In this document: positions 1 through 5,270 of the stretch, in pieces
Layout: each line of letters starts with the position of its first letter
Position numbering within the stretch: position 1 is the first letter of the stretch
Origin: a bacterium
GTDB lineage: Bacteria > SZUA-79 > Acidulodesulfobacterales > Acidulodesulfobacteraceae
Direction: 5' to 3'
Assembly: GCA_021813595.1 (NCBI GenBank)
Contig: JAKAKF010000165.1
Coordinates: 1-6,473, forward strand
DNA length: 6,473 nucleotides
Program-made: the position numbers and the translations under genes
Notes under the pieces: model-generated
The model's database searches: none
What the model was told of the DNA's origin: nothing
The model's input: only the letters and a program-made list of their open reading frames with translations

Positions 1-362
1 CCTATATTGGAAATTTTGTTAAACGAAATTATTATATCTTTAGATTCTAATAAAGATTTTTTATTTAGCACTTTTACTTTAATGCCGTAACCGTTTTTTC
101 GCAAATAATTTACATAAGATAACGCAGAAAGAATATCGGTCGAAAATCTATGATTTCCCGCTTTAAAATTTACGGGTTTTATTCCTGCTTCGCTTAAAAG
201 TTTGATTTTTAGCATTTTTTCCGTATTATGTTTTTTAACGCAAATCCTTTTTAGCTTATAATATTTATTAAACGAAGGAAATAATTCAAAGCAAAAAAAA
301 TAAACGGATATAAAAAACAGCAAAAAAAATATTAATAATTTTTTGTTTTTAAATTTTTTCAT
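1..362 (-). CDS. Small single-pass membrane protein, GspM/PilO-like by position (3' end cut by window)
   Basis: Reading the minus strand from the ATG at 362-360 gives 120 codons with no stop before the left edge, so the C-terminus is missing. The protein begins MKKFKNKKLL: a basic N-terminus followed by a very hydrophobic segment at about residues 9-28, rich in Phe and Leu. The rest, about residues 29-120, is basic and polar and predicted periplasmic, giving an N-in, C-out single-pass protein. Its ATG overlaps the TGA of the preceding gene (ATGA), which suggests translational coupling and a partner role; a weak GGAAG lies six bases before the start. In type IV pilus and type II secretion operons the gene after a GspL/PilN-like gene is often a small bitopic protein (GspM/PilO; R64 PilP is another candidate). 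I recognise no family motif in the sequence, so that role rests on topology and position only. Confidence 0.7.
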   Translation of the reverse strand, partial: MKKFKNKKLLIFFLLFFISVYFFCFELFPSFNKYYKLKRICVKKHNTEKMLKIKLLSEAGIKPVNFKAGNHRFSTDILSALSYVNYLRKNGYGIKVKVLNKKSLLESKDIIISFNKISNI

Positions 363-1540
363 CTTAATCTTCCGTAAAATTTAATATAAGGTTTTCCGAA
401 ATTATCCAAATTATATGAGATTCTAATATGACCCAATAACCGGAATTTTTTTAGAATTAAATTATAATTTTTTGCAAATTTTCTGTATCCTCCTTTTACA
501 TAAACGGCTCCATCGATAATATAAGTATTTTCTGACCTTTTGATATCTAGATTTTCAATTTTTACTTTTTTAGGTAAAATCATTATAAATCTTTTAAGAT
601 AATATGCTACTTTGAACGACATAAAGTATTCGTTAAACAAAATAATATTTTCCTTTTTTCGATTTTGTTCCGATAGAGCGGCGATATTTTTATTCAATAA
701 TTTTATTTTTTTATTTTCTATGGACGATTTACCATTAAAAAATAAAACCGTTGACTGCATAAGCAGTAAGGCTACGATTAAAACAACAATATATATATTA
801 ATTAACCTATTTTTTCTTAACTCTATATTTCTGAATTTTATCTCCAAATTTTCAAAATGAGGAACCGGCCTTTTTATATCTTCGAAAAATAGCGCAAAAT
901 CTTTTGCGGTAAAGTTAACTATACCGGCACCCTCAAAGAAAATGTTAAAATCAACGCCTGCGCAGTTTGTAACAATTTTATTTATTACGATATTTTTTGA
1001 ATTTAATTTTGTTTTTAAAATATTTAAATTATCGTTTAACATATCTTCCTTAAAACTTACAACCGGAAAAAGATTAAAGCCGTTTAATATAACCATTATT
1101 TTATATATATCCTCAGTCTTTTCTATAAATATAAGTGATTCTTCCCGTCCCGAAATTATGTATTTCTCATTTAAAAATAATATCGCCAAATAATCATACG
1201 GAATAATAAAATCTATTCCGTTTAAAAGCGAATAATACTTTTTTATATTTAAAGGCTGCGTATGATAGACTCCGTATTCGTTGCCCGCATTCCGGATATA
1301 AAAATAAGACTCGCTTCTGAAATATTTCGCAAGATATTTATTTAACGCCGTTTTTTTAAAGGATTTAACGCCGTTTTTCGGAATAACAGAAAAGTTGATA
1401 TTTTTAGATATTACCGCAACCGCCGCCTTATTTTCAAAACCCTGCGTTTCTACAGGATATTCACGCGAAAAGAATGATTCTTCCCCGTTAAAATACTGGT
1501 AAATATCATATTCTTCTATATAAATTAAATTTCTATACAT
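359..1540 (-). CDS. GspL/BfpC-like (PilM-PilN fusion-like) inner-membrane pilus assembly protein
   Basis: This 393-residue protein has three visible parts. Residues 1-245 form a soluble, presumably cytoplasmic domain. Residues about 247-268 (IYIVVLIVALLLMQSTVLFF) are one transmembrane helix. Residues 270-300 are Lys/Asn/Glu-rich and look like a short coiled coil, followed by a small periplasmic domain at about 303-393 with the alternating pattern of PilN/GspL ferredoxin-like folds (PKKVKIENLDIKRSENTYII from residue 323). This order matches GspL, BfpC and R64 PilO, where an actin-like cytoplasmic domain, a helix and a periplasmic domain bind the assembly ATPase at the inner membrane. No clear actin-like phosphate motifs are visible, so the N-terminal fold is inferred. 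It starts 97 bases after the pilin, with no Shine-Dalgarno before the ATG, and its TGA overlaps the next start. R64 PilO-type accessory protein is the main alternative name. Confidence 0.72.
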   Translation of the reverse strand: MYRNLIYIEEYDIYQYFNGEESFFSREYPVETQGFENKAAVAVISKNINFSVIPKNGVKSFKKTALNKYLAKYFRSESYFYIRNAGNEYGVYHTQPLNIKKYYSLLNGIDFIIPYDYLAILFLNEKYIISGREESLIFIEKTEDIYKIMVILNGFNLFPVVSFKEDMLNDNLNILKTKLNSKNIVINKIVTNCAGVDFNIFFEGAGIVNFTAKDFALFFEDIKRPVPHFENLEIKFRNIELRKNRLINIYIVVLIVALLLMQSTVLFFNGKSSIENKKIKLLNKNIAALSEQNRKKENIILFNEYFMSFKVAYYLKRFIMILPKKVKIENLDIKRSENTYIIDGAVYVKGGYRKFAKNYNLILKKFRLLGHIRISYNLDNFGKPYIKFYGRLR

Positions 1541-1571
1541 TTTTTATTTAACGCATAAGATTTAAAAGTTT

Positions 1572-1599
1572 AGTATAACTTTGGCAAAATATTTTTAAA
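1572..1599 (-). promoter_or_regulatory. Possible weak promoter upstream of the GspL-like gene
   Basis: On the minus strand a -10-like TATACT (1577-1572, 5 of 6 to consensus) follows a poor -35-like TTTAAA (1599-1594, 4 of 6 to TTGACA) with a 16-base spacer, ending about 31 bases before the ATG at 1540. It sits in the longest gap of the cluster (1541-1637), after the pilin. In DNA this AT-rich such matches arise by chance, so this is only a candidate for separate expression of the last two genes. Confidence 0.22.
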
Positions 1600-1629
1600 T
1601 ATCATCTAACGGCATCGACTTTTAATTTT

Positions 1630-1653
1630 TTTTACGTTTAATTAAACGTAAAA
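1630..1653. repeat. 24-bp perfect palindrome spanning the pilin stop codon (mRNA hairpin)
   Basis: The half-site TTTTACGTTTAA is followed directly by its exact reverse complement, centred between 1641 and 1642. In the pilin mRNA it can fold as a 10-bp stem with an AAUU loop. The pilin TAA (1640-1638) lies inside it, so the last codons form the upstream arm. On the minus strand it is followed by an A-rich stretch, not a run of U, so it does not look like a standard intrinsic terminator in either direction. Likely roles are protection of the pilin mRNA 3' end, partial attenuation between the pilin and the following genes, or a protein-binding palindrome. The palindrome is seen directly; the role is inference. 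Confidence 0.6.
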
Positions 1654-2216
1654 GTTAAATTCCCCTGAAAAGCAGAATTATCGGCGCTCGCGGCATTGCC
1701 GTTAAATAAGTCGCTCAAGCAGGTCTGTCCTCCGCCGATATTGAAAACCGGATTTTCGCTTGCGCTGACACCTGATATAGAATTTTCTAATGAATTACAT
1801 ATATTCAAAGCCTGCGCATTGGTCATCTGCGGAGCATTTATCCCAATTATATACCGGTACTGCCCCGGATTTGAATTTGTAGAAATAAAATAGCCTTCTA
1901 TGAAACCCTGATTAGGAGGAGTTACATTATTTCCGCTGACGGTCCATGAAGCAGGAAGAAGGTTATCTTCCTGCATTGCATAGGGAAGAGACACCCCTGA
2001 AGGCGGCATAATGCTTCCGCCGTTTACCTGCATATAAGAATTTACGGCAGACTCAATTTTGGTTATAGACTGAACCGCCGCAGTAACGTTTGACGAACCA
2101 ATGAGACCGTTATAAACCATCAGTCCTCCGGCAGACAGTATTCCGACTACTATCATAGCGACTATAATTTCCATTAAAGTAAAACCGCCGTTGTTTTTTT
2201 TTAATTTCCCGAACAT
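1638..2216 (-). CDS. Type IV prepilin, probable major pilin (type IVb/PilS-like)
   Basis: This is a 192-residue prepilin. The 11-residue leader MFGKLKKNNGG is basic and ends in Gly, followed by mature FTLMEIIVAMIVVGIL: the prepilin peptidase site G11/F12, with Glu at mature position 5 (E16) and a hydrophobic helix of about 20 residues. Mature length is 181 residues. The globular region is rich in Asn, Ser and Gly and has only two cysteines, C140 (NICNSLE) and C166 (GQTCLSD), which would close a C-terminal disulfide loop as in type IV pilins. The stretch YIIGINAPQMTNAQALNIC and the lack of Pro at mature position 22 resemble PilS-type type IVb pilins, whereas the short leader and Phe+1 are more like type IVa pilins or pseudopilins. 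It has the only full Shine-Dalgarno in the window and is followed by a stem-loop, which fits high expression of a main subunit. A major pseudopilin of a secretion system is the alternative. Confidence 0.9.
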   Translation of the reverse strand: MFGKLKKNNGGFTLMEIIVAMIVVGILSAGGLMVYNGLIGSSNVTAAVQSITKIESAVNSYMQVNGGSIMPPSGVSLPYAMQEDNLLPASWTVSGNNVTPPNQGFIEGYFISTNSNPGQYRYIIGINAPQMTNAQALNICNSLENSISGVSASENPVFNIGGGQTCLSDLFNGNAASADNSAFQGNLTFTFN

Positions 2217-2224
2217 AACTTAAT

Positions 2225-2232
2225 ACCTCCTT
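2225..2232 (-). promoter_or_regulatory. Strong ribosome binding site of the pilin gene
   Basis: On the minus strand AAGGAGGT lies eight bases before the pilin ATG at 2216. It is a near-complete complement of the 16S rRNA 3' end and fixes the pilin start. None of the other starts inside the window has a comparable site. The 53-base gap in which it lies (2217-2269) is almost pure A/T, and I see no convincing promoter in it. Confidence 0.85.
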
Positions 2233-2269
2233 AATTTTTATCTGTTATTATTTAATTATTTGAATTAAT

Positions 2270-3550
2270 TTATTGATAGCTTGCCGGCAATCCGACCATT
2301 CCTTGAATAAGGGGCAGAAATAAAGAAAAAAACATTAAAAGCAAAAAAAATACTACTAAAGCCACGGCTAAAAAAAATAATCCTTTTGTAAATAAATTCA
2401 TATAACGGCTTGATTTTTCCTTAAATTCCTGAGAGAGCCTCAAGACAGTTTCTGACAAAAAACCTCCTGTTTCCGCATAACCTATAGATTCAACAGCGTC
2501 ATCGGATAAAAAATTTGCATTTACCATTGAATCATGCAAAGTAATTCCTTTCATCAAATCGTCATAAATTAATTCAAATTTATTTTTAAAATATGCCTTG
2601 GAAGTATTTTTTCTGAAATAATTAAATACCGCGTTGACCGTAACGCCGGATGAAATCATTAAAGAAAATTGGTAAAAAATCCAGTTAAGATATGTGTAAT
2701 TAACGATACTTCTGATTTGAGGGATATTAAGCATAAAATAAGCCGCTTTAGTTTTAATGCGGAACAAGTCGAAACCGAACGCGGCGGCAATAACCGCCGC
2801 TAAAATTATGCAATATATAAAAACATTTTTTAAATAGCTAAAGAAACTCAAAATATCTTTCGTGGACTTCGGTATATGGGGGAACTGGCTGAAAAAAGAA
2901 GCAAAAGTCGGAATTATATAATATAAAAAAACCGAAAATGCGACAAAAAGCAAAAAAAATAGAAAAGCCGGATATGCTAATGCTCCGGTTACGCTCTTTT
3001 TATAAATATTTTTAGTACCGAAGTATTCGGAAATTTTTAAAAAAGTCTGCGGATAATCGCCGGTTGAATCGGCTAAATCTAACAATGATAGAACAATTTC
3101 TTCAAAATTATTTAAAATAAAAATTTCTTTAAGCGATTCGCCTTTATCCAGCAAAAAAACGCAGTCGTTAATAAGTTTAAGGCGGTTTTTTGATTTAGAC
3201 CGTTTATGATTATAATAAAGCCATTTTATCGGATAAAATAATTTATCCTCCCCAACTCTGGCAGGCTTTTTATTTTCTTTATTCATATAACTTAAGGCTT
3301 TTCCAATGGAACCGGTAGATTTTACGAGCTGACTGCATTCCATAAAAAACACGGAAAGTTCATTATCTTTGATACCTGCGTTGCGAACAGGACGCAATAT
3401 ATCAAAAAATATATTTGGAAGCGCAATAGCAGGCATATAACCTTCCAGCATTATTATCGATTTTGCCTCGGATAAGCTCTCCGCCTTAATATTTTTTATC
3501 AGGCTGACGCCTTCCGGAGTATAAAATTTTATTAAATAATTTTTTACCAT
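2270..3550 (-). CDS. GspF/PilC-family inner-membrane platform protein
   Basis: This 426-residue protein is the polytopic platform that couples the assembly ATPase to pilin polymerisation in the inner membrane. It shows the two repeated T2SF domains. Domain 1 (about 62-215) contains the SLLDLADSTGDYPQTFLKIS stretch at 155-174, the counterpart of the family GE(T/A)G segment, and ends in the ALAYPAFLF entry to the first membrane helix (about 189-213). Domain 2 (about 287-411) contains QFSLMISSGVTV and IGYAETGGFLSETVLRLSQE. Further helices lie at about 241-260 and 391-413, so three in total, as usual. Residues about 93-122 are an extra basic stretch within domain 1 that I do not expect from the family. 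The ATG is 20 bases after the ATPase stop and has no Shine-Dalgarno, so coupled translation is likely. It corresponds to R64 PilR, BfpE or TcpE in type IVb systems. Confidence 0.92.
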   Translation of the reverse strand: MVKNYLIKFYTPEGVSLIKNIKAESLSEAKSIIMLEGYMPAIALPNIFFDILRPVRNAGIKDNELSVFFMECSQLVKSTGSIGKALSYMNKENKKPARVGEDKLFYPIKWLYYNHKRSKSKNRLKLINDCVFLLDKGESLKEIFILNNFEEIVLSLLDLADSTGDYPQTFLKISEYFGTKNIYKKSVTGALAYPAFLFFLLFVAFSVFLYYIIPTFASFFSQFPHIPKSTKDILSFFSYLKNVFIYCIILAAVIAAAFGFDLFRIKTKAAYFMLNIPQIRSIVNYTYLNWIFYQFSLMISSGVTVNAVFNYFRKNTSKAYFKNKFELIYDDLMKGITLHDSMVNANFLSDDAVESIGYAETGGFLSETVLRLSQEFKEKSSRYMNLFTKGLFFLAVALVVFFLLLMFFSLFLPLIQGMVGLPASYQ

Positions 3551-3560
3551 ATTGATAGTT

Positions 3561-3575
3561 AATAGCCGTGCTATT
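3561..3575. other. Short stem-loop at the ATPase/platform gene junction
   Basis: On the minus strand AATAGC-ACG-GCTATT can form a 6-bp stem with a 3-base loop. It includes the TAG stop of the ATPase gene (3573-3571) and ends 10 bases before the platform gene ATG, where there is no Shine-Dalgarno. It might affect coupled translation, but a stem this short could be chance. Confidence 0.25.
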
Positions 3576-5250
3576 TTGAAAGATTAAAATATGTTGGCGG
3601 GTCAATTTCCCCATTAACCAATTTATTAAACGATTGAATTTTTAGAGATTCAAAATTAGATGAACTGATTAGAATTTCTTCTAACGACGAAGGGTTGGAA
3701 AGAACGGTCAAATCCCTGTATATTTCCTCTTTTACGGCATCGTTGAATTCTGCGATTTCGATTAAGGGTTTTCTTTTGGAATATCCTGTACCTCCGCAAT
3801 TATTGCAATTTTTTTCGCCTCTTATATATACCGAATCGAAACCGGAAACTTCTCGCAAATTAGCTCTTGACGGCATCGATGAGGTAAATTTAAAATTTTC
3901 CTCTAGAGCATATCTGTATATAGACGGTAATTTATCCGGCGTAATCCTTCGTTTGCAAGCCGAACAAAGAGGATTATAAAGCCTTTGCGCGGTTACAAAC
4001 CTTAAAACGGAAAACAACTGTATTAAATCTACGTTAAGCGATTTAAACCTGCCGAATATCGAAAGCGAAGAATTGGTATGAAGCGTCGTAAGAACAAGAT
4101 GACCGGTTTCTGCTGCGATTAATGCATGTTTTGCCGTTATCTCGTCCCTTATTTCGCCTATCATCATGATATCTGGTTCGCTCCTCAGCATAATGCGTAC
4201 CGCTTCCGAATATCCGAAATCTTCCGATATATTCATCTGGGTAATATTAGATTCTCTTAGTTCTATTTCTACAGGGTCTTCTATAGTTATGACGGAACTT
4301 TTCTTCTGCGACAAAAGTTTTAACATTGCGTAAAAAGTCGTAGTTTTGCCAGAACCGGTAGGCCCCGTCGAAATAATCAGGCCGTGGGGATGGATATAGG
4401 ATTTTTTTAATAATTCAACTTTATCGTCCGTGAATCCGATGCATTTAAAATCAAAAACTTTATTAAGTCCGTGAATTCTTAAAACCGCTTCAAAAAGCGA
4501 CGATTCTTTATCTAATTTTGAAGAAACAGGCAAAAATGCCACTCTTATATTAACGCGCACGCCTTTATAAAAATTAGAAACGAATACAAATTTTGCGTCC
4601 AACCCTTGACCTTTTTTCAAGGTTATCTGGCAATTCCCGGCTATTATATTTATTATTTTCCGGCCGGACTCTAGGCTTAAAACCCTGATATTTTCCTGGC
4701 TTATTTCGGTATCCATTATGAGCATATAAAAATTTTCAGACCGCTTAATTCTTATATTGGGAGAGCTTTTCAATATAGCAATTTCGATTGCTTCTTCTAA
4801 AATTTCTTTTTCGGAAAATACAGCTTTGTTTATAAATATTTTATTGAGGGCTTCATAAATTTTTCTTTTTGTCGAAAATCCTATTTTAAATTTTTTTAAA
4901 TTTTCGTCGTATGCCATTTTTTCCGAAAAATTTGCGGTAATTTCACTGCAAATTATATATGAAATATCTCCTTTTCTTATGGCTACCGCCGGAAAATCGT
5001 AAAGGAAGGCGAAACCGAGCTCTTCGTTTTCCTGCTTATCTATATTTAAAGAAAGACTGTTTAATTCACTAAAATATTCTCTGCCCGAGTCGTAAGCGAG
5101 ATAAGCGGCTACATCCGAATCCGCAATATAACCGCTTTCTATCAAAATTTCGCCTAATCTTTTTTCGCTGATAGACTGCACGAAAAGAGCATCCCTTAGC
5201 TGGGTTTCCGTCAATTTTCCTTTCGATATTAAATATTCGCCTATCTTCAT
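3571..5250 (-). CDS. GspE/PilB-family pilus assembly ATPase with MshEN-like N-terminus
   Basis: This hexameric secretion ATPase (559 residues from the ATG at 5250) powers pilin assembly at the cytoplasmic face of the inner membrane. Residues 2-54 hold two 24-residue LG..LI..G motifs separated by five residues, the layout of the cyclic-di-GMP-binding MshEN domain. The C-terminal motor has Walker A GPTGSGKT (296-303), an Asp box ITIEDPVEIE (E324, D325), Walker B DIMMIGEIRD (360-369, catalytic-type E366), a His box TTLHT (H391), and a zinc-type tetracysteine pattern (C429, C432, C482, C485) typical of extension ATPases, not PilT. Start choice: a GTG at 5274 overlaps the secretin TGA (GTGA) and would add eight residues, but has no ribosome site. 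The ATG gives the usual family beginning MKIGEYLI and has a weak GGCGAG six bases upstream. The preceding gene is the secretin and the next is the platform protein, 20 bases on. It corresponds to R64 PilQ, BfpD or TcpT. Confidence 0.93.
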   Translation of the reverse strand: MKIGEYLISKGKLTETQLRDALFVQSISEKRLGEILIESGYIADSDVAAYLAYDSGREYFSELNSLSLNIDKQENEELGFAFLYDFPAVAIRKGDISYIICSEITANFSEKMAYDENLKKFKIGFSTKRKIYEALNKIFINKAVFSEKEILEEAIEIAILKSSPNIRIKRSENFYMLIMDTEISQENIRVLSLESGRKIINIIAGNCQITLKKGQGLDAKFVFVSNFYKGVRVNIRVAFLPVSSKLDKESSLFEAVLRIHGLNKVFDFKCIGFTDDKVELLKKSYIHPHGLIISTGPTGSGKTTTFYAMLKLLSQKKSSVITIEDPVEIELRESNITQMNISEDFGYSEAVRIMLRSEPDIMMIGEIRDEITAKHALIAAETGHLVLTTLHTNSSLSIFGRFKSLNVDLIQLFSVLRFVTAQRLYNPLCSACKRRITPDKLPSIYRYALEENFKFTSSMPSRANLREVSGFDSVYIRGEKNCNNCGGTGYSKRKPLIEIAEFNDAVKEEIYRDLTVLSNPSSLEEILISSSNFESLKIQSFNKLVNGEIDPPTYFNLSK

Positions 5251-5270
5251 AAAAAGCTCGCCGTAAAAGC

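Noticed and set aside
288..296. Cys at residue 24 of the small bitopic protein as a lipoprotein site
   Set aside because: It is preceded by Tyr-Phe-Phe, not by the small residue a lipobox needs, so a membrane anchor is more likely.
286..332. Recurrent AGCAAAAAAAATA strings (also near 2340 and 2949) as possible repeats or binding sites
   Set aside because: On the minus strand they encode Phe/Leu runs in membrane segments; repetition follows from AT-rich codon choice.
612..860. Plus-strand reading frame of 82 codons
   Set aside because: It is antisense to the GspL-like gene, rich in Phe/Ile/Asn as expected from the complement of AT-rich coding DNA, and has no recognisable domain or ribosome site.
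942..1193. Plus-strand reading frame of 83 codons
   Set aside because: It is antisense to the same gene; its hydrophobic look is a by-product of Lys/Asn/Glu codons on the other strand.
1541..1629. Possible small RNA or intrinsic terminator in the pilin-to-GspL-like gap
   Set aside because: Apart from the palindrome at its edge, no GC-rich stem followed by a T-run, and no conserved RNA motif, could be seen.
1696..1893. Plus-strand reading frame of 65 codons
   Set aside because: It lies fully inside the well-supported pilin gene and has no support of its own.
3695..3979. Plus-strand reading frame of 94 codons
   Set aside because: It is antisense to the C-terminal, zinc-motif part of the ATPase gene, whose frame is certain.
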